Under the pieces are notes generated by a model that was given only the letters and a program-made list of their open reading frames with translations, searched no databases and had not been told where the DNA came from. Shown here one piece after another: positions 40,001 through 50,700 of a stretch of 64,000 bases of DNA. The position numbers and the translations under genes were made by a program. The DNA comes from Aureisphaera galaxeae (lineage in GTDB: Bacteria > Bacteroidota > Bacteroidia > Flavobacteriales > Flavobacteriaceae): positions 248,001 to 312,000 of the forward strand of contig NZ_JAQQTF010000006.1 of NCBI RefSeq assembly GCF_028561275.1. Reading direction: 5' to 3'. Numbering within the stretch: position 1 is the stretch's first letter; the number at the start of each line of letters is the position of its first letter.

Positions 40001-42120
40001 TTATACACCCATTGTCTTACTTCCCCTTCTTTGTTTTTCTTGAAAACGGTTCTTAGTACTTCATGTCTTTCGATGACATGAATTACGGCGCTTTCGAAAC
40101 TATCCATATCGGTAATTTCCAAACGGGTAGAAAATGGAATATTATAGGCGATAGAGCCTTTTTCTAATTGACTCAATACCCACAAGCGGTATTGGGCAGA
40201 CGACAGAGGATAATTACTAGCCAAATCCACTTTTGGAATGCTCTCAAAGTCGGAAATGTTAGCGCCTGAAATTAGACGTGCTTGATCTTCCAAACGACTC
40301 GAAGTAAATAGCTCGTTGATCGATAATGAAACATCAAACTCTTTATGAATCTTTACTTTTAACTTGATTAATCTAATGCTATTTCCGCCTAACAAAAGGA
40401 AATCATCTGTCGCCCCAATAGGTGCTACTTCCAGTATTTCTTTCCAAATACTAGCGAGTTGTTCTTCCGTTTCATTCATGGGCCTACTGTTATCACCGCC
40501 CAATTGAGGTGTCTCTAAACTTTTCTCTAATGCCACTGCATCTATCTTGCCACTGGTATTCTTCGGAAAATCATCCAATTTCACGAATACAGATGGTACT
40601 TCGTAGTGCGAAAGGAATTGTAGGCAATGACGCCGGATGTCTTCTATTTCCATCACATCCGATTTGAAAAAACAAGCAATGTTGAAGTTGTTGTCCTGAT
40701 CTTGCCTTAAAATACATTTCACCATGTCCACTTGCTCCAATTCTAGGATTGTGGCTTCAATTGAGTTCACATCAACACGGACTCCACTCACCTTTACAAT
40801 GCTATCTTCCCTTCCCAAAATGATCACATTTCGATCGGCGTCGTACTTTCCGTAATCGCCCGTTTTGTAAATCATGTCTTTCTTGGACGTTAATGGGTTC
40901 TGTACGAACCGAAGATTCGTCTGTTCTGGATTCTTATAGTATCCTTGTGTGGTATAGGGTGTTCTTATATACACACTTCCTGTTTCGTTTACACGACACA
41001 GTTCATTGTTCTGATTAAGTACTAAAATCATGGTATTGGAAATAGGCTGTCCCACGCAAAACACATCGGAAGGACCTATGTCTTCTGTATCCTCGATTCT
41101 GTAAAAAGTACTTAAACAGGTAGTTTCTGTAGTACCATAGAGGTTCACGATTTCGGTACGATTTCCAAATCGCGTACGCCAAGCGGTCACGTCTTTTCCA
41201 TATAGTTTTTCACCTGCCAATAGCATATATCGTAATGAAGGGAACTGAAGGTCGCAGGATTCTGGCTTCGAAACATAACTTGATGAGATAAGTCGGAACA
41301 AGGTAGGCACCATGTGTAATACCGTTATCTCTTCTTCCTTAATCCATTGTTGTAGTTTGAATATGTCTTCCTTTGTTTCCGAAGATGGTACAAACAAGGT
41401 GCAACCATTGGTAAAGGCAGCAAAAATATCGTGTAAGGAAGCATCGAAAGAAAAGGAAGCAACCAACCCAATATTGTCTTTCTCTGTAATTTCGAAAGCG
41501 TTATTTACCCAGGAAATGAAATGCGCCAAGCTTTGGTGTTTTCCTAAAACAGCTTTGGGCTTCCCGGTAGATCCCGAAGTGAAAAATATATAATTGGCGT
41601 CGTCCTTATCGATAGTCACTACTGGATTCTCGATAGAAAGTTCAATATTTTGTTCTTCTTTTTCATAGGTATTTCCGTTATGAACATAGACCGAAAAAGT
41701 AATGCTTCCATCGGCATCCACTTCTGGCACTATGGCTTCAGGAATGGAATACTGAAAGGTTTCATCATACGAATTCAGCAACTCAAAATTCTCTTGAGAT
41801 AGCACTATGACCTTTGGACAGATATCCATAAACAAGGATTCCCAATGGTTCTGATTGTATTTTACATCGACGGGCAAATAGATACTACCCGCTTTAAAAA
41901 TACCAAGTAATGAAACCAACTGAGCGATAGGTTCGTTTAGGAAGGCCGCAACAATATCGTCTTTCTTGCAATTCCGCTGAACTAATAGGTCGGCCAACCT
42001 ATTGGCGTTTGCATTAAGATCTGCATAGGACAGAGCCGAAGACTCCGTTTTTACGGCAACAGCTTCCGGGTTAGCAGCCGCAACTTGTTCGAACGCGTAA
42101 TGTATTACTTTGTTATTCAT
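37039..42120 (-). CDS. NRPS subunit Nrp5 (A-T-C-A-T), unknown residue then Asn
   Basis: 1693 aa, ATG start. It opens with an A domain (FFTSGSTGKPKAV ~181) of the same unusual family as Nrp10 and Nrp12, pocket DAHHLALCLK, substrate unknown; its C domain is at the end of Nrp4. Then T1 (LGGNS ~576), C (HHIISDG ~766, intact), A2 (SGTTG ~1243) with pocket DLTKIGEVGK, one residue from the Asn code, and T2 (~1630) with LGMNS, where the second Gly of LGGxS is Met. The Ser that takes phosphopantetheine is kept. The C-terminus (EKRAKTLKI) follows the hydrophobic-x-Ile pattern that pairs with the TubC domain of Nrp6. A SyrP-like hydroxylase gene is next to it and may act on the Asn of this protein. Confidence 0.96.
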   Translation of the reverse strand: MNNKVIHYAFEQVAAANPEAVAVKTESSALSYADLNANANRLADLLVQRNCKKDDIVAAFLNEPIAQLVSLLGIFKAGSIYLPVDVKYNQNHWESLFMDICPKVIVLSQENFELLNSYDETFQYSIPEAIVPEVDADGSITFSVYVHNGNTYEKEEQNIELSIENPVVTIDKDDANYIFFTSGSTGKPKAVLGKHQSLAHFISWVNNAFEITEKDNIGLVASFSFDASLHDIFAAFTNGCTLFVPSSETKEDIFKLQQWIKEEEITVLHMVPTLFRLISSSYVSKPESCDLQFPSLRYMLLAGEKLYGKDVTAWRTRFGNRTEIVNLYGTTETTCLSTFYRIEDTEDIGPSDVFCVGQPISNTMILVLNQNNELCRVNETGSVYIRTPYTTQGYYKNPEQTNLRFVQNPLTSKKDMIYKTGDYGKYDADRNVIILGREDSIVKVSGVRVDVNSIEATILELEQVDMVKCILRQDQDNNFNIACFFKSDVMEIEDIRRHCLQFLSHYEVPSVFVKLDDFPKNTSGKIDAVALEKSLETPQLGGDNSRPMNETEEQLASIWKEILEVAPIGATDDFLLLGGNSIRLIKLKVKIHKEFDVSLSINELFTSSRLEDQARLISGANISDFESIPKVDLASNYPLSSAQYRLWVLSQLEKGSIAYNIPFSTRLEITDMDSFESAVIHVIERHEVLRTVFKKNKEGEVRQWVYNMEDLAFSIDYQDYQGLENANELAKQHIAADVQIPFDLETGPLLRMGLIQLSENEYIFHYNMHHIISDGKSKELLSRDVMTAYEAYRTGQEPKLPALKIQYKDYAAWQLQQLESESFKEHQSFWKQHLAGELPFLDLPSSKVRPLAFDFGGHCLATSLTPDATTKLKDYCSERGGTLFMGILSLWKLLFHKYTQQTDIIIGSPVEGRDHIDLKDQIGFYVNTLIHRNTVNPSESFNDFFERLKENTIASFNHQMYPYDRLAEDLNIIRDASRSAIFDVLIVLQNDVASENRRFTKGESYGTIVDRGVATSKFDLEIELQEVGGSLNFQIVYNTAIYEKERIIGLLDHFQQLVNAVLEAPEAKIGEIDYLSQEETNLLLTEFNDTQVDFGEDQILDLFETQVRRNPDAIALTYNGEEVSYGTLDRKSNQLAHYLAQEGLEEMLIPICIDRSPELIVAILGILKSGNAFVPIAANFPQDRVNYILDDTKASLVICSESNAAKFESITTVDLSHFPFDQYPWDAPEVPYVNEQPAYCIYTSGTTGRPKGVLISRDALTNYIQYASETYTDRESLRFILVTSVSFDLTITSIFTPLVTGGSIEIIPEFKSDVEALELVARKEFDVIKLTPSHLDVLVDFRTKESGMDTQKKRVFILGGEQLSKNSVAKLFTCFGNNSVIWNEYGPTESTVGCIAKRITSEDEGEILIGKPTSNTQAYIMKEDALLPVGVTGEIYIGGSQLAMEYLNNKELTDSKFVPSPFAAGEKLYRTGDLGRWLPCGNMEYLGRLDEQVKIRGYRIELAEIEFYLKKRQEIKSAVVTTVENKESELELAVYFVADQELDLGKLRLYLSYYLPAYMLPDYFIAVDEIPLTSNGKVDYAALPEPSDTEVSSGVEYVAPENELEEKLVEIVASVLDRNAHVIGTHDNFFDLGMNSIKLLKVLNSINSIFNLTLNISMLFDSPNVHFIANEIDLILKASQLQNQEKRAKTLKI

Positions 42121-42291
42121 TTAAATACTGTTTGAGTACAGTTGTCTATTGCACAGCAAAAGACAAACTATGGCATTAGTGAATGGTCTTATGGAATGGG
42201 TTAAAAATGTCAAAGAGCTCAATTCCTTCTTTCGCTTGTTCTATGTGGAAGGAACCGTCGTTTGTTCTATGTAGGTTTGTTATCGTGTTCG
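42121..42291. other. 171 bp gap between hydroxylase and Nrp5
   Basis: Contains the direct repeat listed separately. No acceptable promoter with both Bacteroidota elements at normal spacing was found by eye, and no ORF. Confidence 0.5.
42232..42272. repeat. pair of 15 bp direct repeats downstream of the hydroxylase gene
   Basis: TCGCTTGTTCTATGT (42232-42246) and TCGTTTGTTCTATGT (42258-42272) match at 14 of 15 positions, with starts 26 bp apart. They lie in the gap before Nrp5, about 110 bp before its start codon. They could be tandem regulator sites or a replication-slippage duplication. Confidence 0.5.
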
Positions 42292-43221
42292 TTAGGACAT
42301 GGAAACCAAAACCAATCGATCTCCCGTAAACGAGTTTCTACCATGGCAAACCCGTTCGTTGTCCAGAATAAGTAGTTCGTTGGTGTTCCATTTCGGAGCC
42401 ACTGTCAATGAATCGATAGTCGTAACGATTTCTTCAATGATTTCTACGTCTATGGGAGATCCGTCTCCATAGGTTACGTACATAGGATAGTCTAAAGGGG
42501 ATTCGTACACCGACTGAATTACCTCATAAATCTCATCGCCCAAATGACAGGGATGGAAATGTTCAATTTGGTTGAACCAAACATCTTCTCCAGTATCCGG
42601 ATGCTTATTTAGTCCATGGCGGGATTGTACAATTCGTAAAGAATTATCGGCCTTCCAAGTAAAGTCGATTTCCGAAGCTTTTAGATAAGCTTCAATCTCT
42701 TCTTTGTTAGTGGTTTCATAGGTGTCTTGCCAAGAATTTCCAAAGAATCCATCACCCCCGTGAAGATTCCGGATGTACTTAATTCCCTTGGTTTTAATGT
42801 CATTTACAATGGTGGGGTTCATTTTGTTCAAAATCTCCTTGCTATCCGCCAGTAAAGTTTCTCCCCCAGTTTCAGAAACCGTGATACAGCTTAGGAAAAG
42901 TCTTTTAGGCCATGAAGCAGAATAGGACATCTCATTGTGCATGGTAATGATTTGAGACTTGTCGTATTCGGTAGACGTGTAGACATGGTTTGAAAGTTTC
43001 TTCCTTGGCGAATTTCCATTCACGTAATTCAGGAATTTGCTAGACAAAGCAGCGGTAATGGCTTCGAAATCTTCGGTAGAATTAATCGCTACATTTTTAA
43101 ACTTTAGTGCTCCGTATTTGGACAGTTCCTCGTCTATTTTCTGTTCGTTCTCTTTGTAATATGCAATAAACTCCTGTGGACTTTTTTGCTCACTCAGTGC
43201 TATTTCAAATGGTAAGGTCAT
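42292..43221 (-). CDS. SyrP-like Fe(II)/2-oxoglutarate-dependent hydroxylase (TauD/TfdA superfamily)
   Basis: 309 aa from the ATG at 43219-43221, which is preceded by an A-rich leader. An ATG at 43324-43326 would add 35 residues with a CTKCRKCR stretch; the core family begins after it, so the shorter form is preferred. Fe ligands: His95 and Glu97 (MHNEMSY) and His293 (CHGRNSFTGDR), with GETLLADS and YGDGSPID as in SyrP-like enzymes. It is a diverged homologue of the hydroxylase at 6581-7573. It lies between the aminomutase-like gene and Nrp5, whose second A domain is Asn-type. Beta-hydroxylation of a carrier-bound residue is the best guess; which module it serves is not shown. Confidence 0.87.
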   Translation of the reverse strand: MTLPFEIALSEQKSPQEFIAYYKENEQKIDEELSKYGALKFKNVAINSTEDFEAITAALSSKFLNYVNGNSPRKKLSNHVYTSTEYDKSQIITMHNEMSYSASWPKRLFLSCITVSETGGETLLADSKEILNKMNPTIVNDIKTKGIKYIRNLHGGDGFFGNSWQDTYETTNKEEIEAYLKASEIDFTWKADNSLRIVQSRHGLNKHPDTGEDVWFNQIEHFHPCHLGDEIYEVIQSVYESPLDYPMYVTYGDGSPIDVEIIEEIVTTIDSLTVAPKWNTNELLILDNERVCHGRNSFTGDRLVLVSMS

Positions 43222-43337
43222 AACATTGTTTTTGGTTATATGATTCTTCTCGCCAGAACGACGGTTACATTCGGTAGTATTCTGTGCCTTGTTTCTGCAC
43301 TTTCTGCATTTTGTACAAGCATTCATGACTCATTTGC

Positions 43338-44630
43338 TTACTGGAAAAAGAATTTTTCCCCGCCAAAAGCTGGTTCCAAATCGCTAATCCAAACCGCATC
43401 TGGATTGTACTTCGCGAAGAAGGGTTCCTTTACCCATTCAGGGTTTCTGGCCTGAATGAAGCGCAGGGTAAATACTTTTTCATTGTTAATTTCATTTATT
43501 CCCAAGACCTCAATTTTTCCATAGTCCGTAGACATGCTTGGGCCTTTTACCGTCCTTGCCAAACCACTTACATTTTGATAAGCCTTCTTGTAAATGGCTA
43601 GTGCCCTTTCTAATGTCACTGCGAAGTATTCTTGGGCTCCCGTATCACGTGCTACGAACATATAGTAAGGGATGAGCCCTAAGCTTACTTGCTTCTTCCA
43701 CATATCGGCCCATGCCTTTGCATTGTCGTTTATATGTGTTAGTATAGGCGCTTGGGTTCTTATCTGAACCCCTGTTTTCAATATTCTTTTAATTGCATAC
43801 TGTACTGCCTCCGATTCCAATTCATTGGGATGATTGAAATGCGCCATAAGCGTGAGGTGAAAACCGCTGTTTACGATCCTTTCGAAAAGGCGTAGGGTAT
43901 CATCGGCATCTTTATCCGTTAGGAACTTGTAGGGCCAATATCCTAAAGCTTTAGAGCCCAATCGTATGTTTTGCAGGTTTCCAGGTCGTGATTCCAACAA
44001 AGGATTGATGTACGTTTCCAGTTTTTGGGTTGACATCACCATGGGATCACCCCCTGTGAAAATAACGTCGGTAATGGATGGGTTCTCATTGAGATAATTC
44101 ACCAAAAGTTCGGACTCCTTCATCGCGAATTTCAGATCCTCCATCCCCACAAATTGGGACCACCTAAAACAAAAGGTGCAATAAGCATGACAGGTTTGCC
44201 CACTACTCGGGAAAAACAAGGCCGTTTCCTTGTACTTATGTTGAATCCCTCTTAAATCCTGATCCTCCAAGGTGGCGGTGTTCTTTTCCTGCCCCGATGG
44301 ATTCGGGTTTAATTGATACCGAATGCCATCGGCTACCTTCTTTAGCTCGGCTTTGCTTAAATCCAACGATAATGCATCTTCCATGGTTTTGTAGAAGAAG
44401 TCGGATAACATTCCTTTTTGTGGAAATGTGAGCTGAAAAATGGGGTCTTCCGGGATGTTGTTCCAATCGATCAATTCGTCGATGACGTAATTGTTGATCT
44501 TAAAAGGAAGTACATTTCCCACTACCTCTATAGCGTGCATTTGCTCTTCGGTAAGGTGATTTCTAATCTTCTCCACTTCCCGAAAATTTCGCAATGTGAT
44601 AACCTGGTATTTCTTTTGAACTTCGATCAT
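43338..44630 (-). CDS. lysine 2,3-aminomutase-like (KamA family) radical SAM enzyme
   Basis: 430 aa from the ATG at 44628-44630, which has a strongly A-rich leader; ATGs at 44691-44693 and 44697-44699 would add up to 23 residues. The radical SAM cluster Cys are Cys147, Cys151 and Cys154 (CHAYCTFC), followed by FRWSQFVG, FTGGDPMVMS and a barrel ending in FALRFIQARNP-like text (TLRFIQARNPEW). The Gly-rich PLP loop with Lys of classical lysine aminomutase (PGGGGK) is not present; KGPSMSTDYGK lies at about that place and keeps a Lys. So this is an aminomutase-like enzyme with a changed PLP region. Classical members turn L-lysine (or Glu, Arg) into the beta-amino acid. It sits between Nrp4 and a hydroxylase gene. 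Substrate uncertain. Confidence 0.85.
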   Translation of the reverse strand: MIEVQKKYQVITLRNFREVEKIRNHLTEEQMHAIEVVGNVLPFKINNYVIDELIDWNNIPEDPIFQLTFPQKGMLSDFFYKTMEDALSLDLSKAELKKVADGIRYQLNPNPSGQEKNTATLEDQDLRGIQHKYKETALFFPSSGQTCHAYCTFCFRWSQFVGMEDLKFAMKESELLVNYLNENPSITDVIFTGGDPMVMSTQKLETYINPLLESRPGNLQNIRLGSKALGYWPYKFLTDKDADDTLRLFERIVNSGFHLTLMAHFNHPNELESEAVQYAIKRILKTGVQIRTQAPILTHINDNAKAWADMWKKQVSLGLIPYYMFVARDTGAQEYFAVTLERALAIYKKAYQNVSGLARTVKGPSMSTDYGKIEVLGINEINNEKVFTLRFIQARNPEWVKEPFFAKYNPDAVWISDLEPAFGGEKFFFQ

Positions 44631-44750
44631 TTTATTTTGAATTTTTTGAATCAATATTGATTTTGCCGCTATATACCCACCAAGTTGGGGCATCGTCATC
44701 TTCCCTGTCTAAGCGCTGGGTGTTTAAAATGTGTAGTATTGAAGGTTGAA

Positions 44751-47700
44751 CTAGAAGTCGCTGTCCATGCTCTTCATCATTTCACTGAAAAATGAATCGT
44801 GCTCCTGCAGCTCTTCTTCCTGAATCATAGAATTGATGTAGTCATTCACCGTCAAGGAATCATCCTCGAGTACGGTATCTATAAGGCCCATAAACGTGGA
44901 CAACATTTCTTCTACATCTTGCCTATCATATAGATCGGTATTGAAAATAACATTGCAGTTAATCTTCTCCTTATAAACATTGAAGGTAAAAGTGATATCG
45001 AACTTACTTTTCACCCCTTGGTTTTTGAATCTGATATTGCTCGACCCTTTCACACTTCCACTTGATGCGCCTTGATGTTCGTTAATCACGAGCATAGCAT
45101 CGAATAGTGGATTTCGTGAGAAGTCTTTTCCTTGCCCTAAATCCTCAACCAAAAGATCGAAGGGGTATTCCCGATACTCGAAATTCTCCAGTACTTTGTT
45201 CTTCATCTTCTGAAGCATTTCCTGATAGGTCTCGGTCGTATCGATATCAATACCATAGATCAAGGTATTTACGTAGAATCCAATCTGATCCTTCAACTCT
45301 GCATTCATACGGGCCACCATAGGACTTCCTACAATGAATTCCTTCTGATGCGAGTATCGATTCAACACCATTCCAAACATGCACATAAGGTTCATGAACA
45401 AAGTAGTCTCGGTGCGAGCGGCCAAAGCATTTAAGCCATCCAACGCCTCCTTAGAAACCCTATGCGGAATAAGATCTCCAGTAAAGGTCTTCATTTTAGG
45501 CCTCGGCTTCGAAAACGACAAATCTAAAGTTGGAATGTCTCCTTTAAATTGGTTGAACCAGTACAATTTGCTTATATCCACTTCATTGTTTTTGAAGCGG
45601 TTCAACTGCCAAATGGCGTAATCTTTGTACTGTATGCGCAATTCTGGCAATTCTGGTGTAGTGTCATTCAAGAACGCCTTATAGAAGGCCATTACATCTT
45701 TGGAAAGGACTTCTATAGACCATCCATCACCAATAATGTGATGCATATTGTAATAGAAAATGTAGTCTTCATCCGAAATTCGCAATAGACTTGCCCGTAA
45801 CAAAGGACCATTCACTAAATCAAACTTCGCATAGGAATCCTGAGTGATGTAATCGTTTACTCCTTTTTCGGCATCGGTGCTGGATCTAAAGTCAACCTCT
45901 TCTATCTTAAAATTCAATTCTTCTTTAGATAACACCCACTGTCGATTGTTTCCCTCGGTATCTTCCCTAAAGACCGTTCGTAAGATTTCATGTCTTTCTA
46001 TAGTGGCATGTACAGCTGTCTTAAACTTCTCGATGTCTTGTACATCCTTCAAAACCATAGAGGTAGGCATATTATAAGCCACAGAGCTTTCGTCCATATG
46101 GCTTAGCAACAGCAAACGTTTCTGTGTGACGGATACCGGATAGCTCTCCTCCTCTGGTACTTTCTCGATCTCTACATAGGTATCTTTTTTGGCATTACCA
46201 ATGAGTTCTGCCTGTTCTTTCACGGTGCGATAAGAGAAAATCTCTTTCATGGTGATTTTATAGTCGAACTTCTTATGGAATTCGTTGATAAGGTTCAACA
46301 ACTTCAAGCTATTTCCGCCCAATTCGAAGAAATCATCGGTAATCCCTACCGTTTTTCTATTTAGGATAGCTCCCCAAACTTCGGCTAATTGCGCCTCCAA
46401 TTCATTGGTAGGTGCTTCGTAATCGGCCCCATTAAGGGTTACGCCATTATCAAGAGCCAATAGGGCTTTTTTATCTACTTTTCCGTTGCCGTTCAAGGGC
46501 ATTTCTTCCACTTGAACAAAGGCATGCGGAAGCATATAATCGGGAAGTTCGTTGGAAAGGTAACTTCTCAACGTCGTTACATTCTCTTCCTCTTCCGAAA
46601 CAAAATACGCATTGATCTGCTTCTCTTGATCGGCCACTTCTTCAATCAACACCACCACTTCATTTATGCCTTCCTTGTTTTGTAATTGATATTCTATTTC
46701 ACCAAGCTCAATACGGTGTCCATTTACTTTTACTTGGTTGTCCACACGACCTACGAAGGTCAAAGCTCCATTGGGCAGCCAAGCCCCCAAATCGCCCGTT
46801 CTATATAGGCGTTCCCCTTCTTTAAAAGGATTGGGAACAAATTTTTCTTCGGTTAAATCTGGACGATTTAAATACCCCCGGGAAAGGCCATCTCCGCCCA
46901 AATAAATTTCACCCGTAACTCCAACCGGCACCAATTGTCGTGTTTCGTCCAACACATAGATCGTTCCGTTGCTAATAGGATATCCAATAGGAATATCTGC
47001 TGTCACCTCTTCAATAGGATACGTAGTTGTAAAGGTGGTATTTTCTGTGGGTCCATAGGCATTGATTACATTCAACTCCTTGTGGGCTTTCTTTAATTTT
47101 TCAATATGAATGGGCGACAATCGGTCTCCTCCAACAAGCACTGTCTTTAAAGGCGCAAACAGTTCCAAATGTGTGTCTACAAGTTGATTTAACCATCCTG
47201 AAGTAAACCACATAACCTCTACCGAATTTTGTTCGATTTCCTTCGCTAATCCCCGTGCATCCAACATGGTGTCTTTGGAAGTAATAACGAGCTTGGCTCC
47301 ATTTAACAGGGTTCCGAAGAATTCGAAAATAGTCGCATCGAATGAGAAGGATCCAGTTGTTAGCAAAACATTATCTTCCGTAAGTTGACAATAGTTGGTC
47401 GCTTTCACCAATCGTACAATGCTTTGGTGTTCCACGAGCACTCCTTTGGGTTTTCCTGTAGAACCAGAGGTGTAAATGACATACGCCAACTGATTGGCTC
47501 CAATTGTCAATTGTGGTAACTCCGTTCCGTAGGTTTCCTTAACGGCATCAAATTCTTTTACGAAAGCGGCATCTACAGATAATTGGCAATGGCTATCGGT
47601 TTCCATAAAAGCAATTCGATCTTCTGGGTAATCTACATCTATCGGCACATAGGCACAACCTGCCTTAAGAATGGCGAGGATGGCAACAATATGCCATTCG

Positions 47701-50700
47701 TTTCGATCGAGTTTTATTCCGATAAAATCTTCGGAAGACAGCTCGTAGTTCTGCAGTAGATAGTGCGCCATTTGATTGGACAACGTATCCAATTCAGCAT
47801 ACGTTAGTGTCTTACCTTCGAACACAATGGCTGTAGCCTCTGGTGTCTCCTGTACCTGTTCCGCAAACAATTCCACAACCGATTTTTCCTTTGGATAATC
47901 GGAGATGCTATCGTTAAAACTGACCAGTAATTGTTCTTTTTCTTCTACCGATAAATAATCGATGGCAGCGATTTGTACTTCGGGATTGTTCATTACTTGA
48001 TTCAGTAATTCCTTGAAGTGAATCATCAAGGCCGAAATCATTTCGTTGTCATACACATCGGTATTATACCCTATATGAAAGGATAGCTGATCGCCTTCCT
48101 CTTCGAAAATGACCTGCAAATCGAACTTGGAGGCTCTGTCCTCTTTTAGAATGATTTCTTTGCTGTCCTTTTCGGTCACTTCACCTAAATCTACTTCATG
48201 GTTTTTTGTCTGAAGGGTGAATATGATATCGAAAAATGGACTTCTCGATGGATCTACTTTAGGATCCACATCTTCCACCAACTGATCGAAGGAATATAAC
48301 TGATGCTCGTAAGATGCCAGCGTAGCTTCATGCACCTGATTTTGAAATGCTTTGAAGCTTTTTTCAGGATGTAATGAATTGCGAAGCACCAACGTATTGA
48401 CGTAAAAGCCAATCTGATCGGCTAAGTCGTTGTGGTCCCTTCCAGATACTGGACTCCCTACCACCAAATCTGTTAGCGAGGTGTATTTGTGCAAAAGCAC
48501 CTTCCAAGTGGCCAAAAGCGTCGTAAAGAGACTTCCATTGCCCTCCTTGGCAAACTGATTGACCGAGCTTGTTATTTCTGGTGAAAGATAAGTTCGCTGT
48601 ACAGCTCCCTTATAACTTTTCACTTTGGGACGTTGCTTTCTCGAAGGTAGATCGATAAGTGGAATTTCCCCTTCCAGCTTCGACGTCCAATAATTCTTGT
48701 GTTCCTCAAATTCTGGACGACTCATTTCATTAAGCTGCCACTGCGCATAATCTTTATATTGAATGCGTAATTCTGGCAACTGTGGTTCTGTATCTTGTGT
48801 AAAGGCTTCATAATAGGCAAGAACATCTTTAGATAGTACCTCCATGGACCAACCATCGCTAATAATGTGGTGCATATTGTAATAGAAAGTATATTCTTGA
48901 TCTGAAACCTGAATAATGGCAGCCCGTAATAACGGTCCGTTTTCCAAATCGAAAGGAACTTCGGCATCTGTTGTGATGTAAGCACTACAAGCAGCCTTGG
49001 GATCTTCTTCATTTCTAAAGTCAATAATTTCAATTTCGAAATCCATCTCGTCCGTGGGAATCACCTTCTGCATAACCGCTCCATCCTCTAGGGTGACAAA
49101 TACAGTGCGAAGGATTTCATGCCTATCCACCACAGCTAAAATGGCTTTCTTGAAATCATCGATGGAATGGCTTCCTTTTAGGCTTATCTGAGAAGGCATA
49201 TTGTATGCCTTTGAGCCTCCTTCCATTTGGCTTAGCACCCACAATCTGCGTTGGGCGCTGGATATGGGATAGTATTCCGATTCTTCTACCTGCGGAATCT
49301 CTGTAAACGTAGATTTTTCCTGGGCATTAACGAATCGTGCTTGTTCTTTTATACTTGCATTTTCGAAAATATCCTTCAATCCAATTTTGACATTGAATTC
49401 TTTCTGAAGGCTTGCCATAAGGCGGGTAGCCCTAAGGCTGTGCCCCCCTATTTCGAAGAAGTTTTCGGTGGTTCCGAAGTTGTCCGATCCCAAAATTTCT
49501 TTCCAAATGGCGAAAATGGTCTCTTCAACCGGATTCTCCGGTGGGACTTGGGCGTCGGTATTGGCCGAAAGTACATCCAAAGGAGATGGCAAACTCGCCT
49601 TGTCTATTTTTCCATTGGAGTTGAGAGGAATATGATCCATCACAATAATGAAGGTAGGAATCATATACTCTGGCAATCGCGTAGCGATATAAGATCGAAT
49701 ATCATCCTGGGCAACTCCATTCGCGGCAGAAACATAAGCTACAATGCTCTTATCTCCATCTGTATGTTCAAAAACCTTTACGGCAACCTGCTTCACCTTA
49801 TCGAAGGTCTGCAACTGTCTCTTTATTTCGTCCAATTCTATACGGTATCCCCTAATCTTCACCTGGTCATCTACACGACCCAGATATTCCAGTTCTCCGT
49901 TTTCCATATAGCGAACTAAGTCCCCCGTTCTGTAAAGGGTTTCATTTACTCCAAAAGAATTGGTCTTTAGGAATCGTTCTTCGTTTAGTTTGGGTCGATT
50001 TACGTATCCTCGCGCAAGTCCGGATCCTGCTACATAGAGCTCTCCGGGCATTCCGTAAGGCAATAATTGTTGTTCTTTATTAAGCACATAACATTTTGCA
50101 AAGGACAACGGTTTCCCGATGTTGCTAATGTCGTTCGATAGATCTTCAATCTCCAATTTCTTGTAGGTAACATGGACGGTCGTTTCGGTAATACCGTACA
50201 TATTAATAAGATCTACTTGTGGGTGCTTTTCAGCCCATGTCTTTAATTTATGTGGGTTCAGTGCTTCTCCCCCAAAAACGACATATCGTAAAGATGGCAC
50301 TTCGTTTCCAACTTCAATAAAGTTGTAGAAAGCGGAAGGTGTCTGACTGAATACCGTCGTATTCGTTCTATTCATTAAGTCTGAAAGGTCCTTGGCATTC
50401 TTGGAGTCGGCATCTTCGGCAATACATACCGTACCACCGCTTAAGAGGCTTCCGAAGATTTCCCATACAGAGAAATCGAAGCAATACGAATGGAAGAATA
50501 ACCAGGTATCGTTGGAAGTGACGTTCAGTTTCTCATAACATGAATTGAGCAAACTGATCACATTCCTATTTTCTATAAGCACTCCTTTGGGTTGTCCCGT
50601 GGTACCCGACGTATAAATGATATAGGCCAAATTGGCGGGTGCTATGTTGTTATTGGGATTAATCGAGCTGGCCGATTCTAACGAAAGACTCCACTTATCG

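Noticed and set aside
49251-49919. 222-residue plus-strand ORF
   Set aside because: It is antisense to the Nrp4 A1/C2 region, has no recognisable domain, and its reading frame mirrors a conserved NRPS gene.
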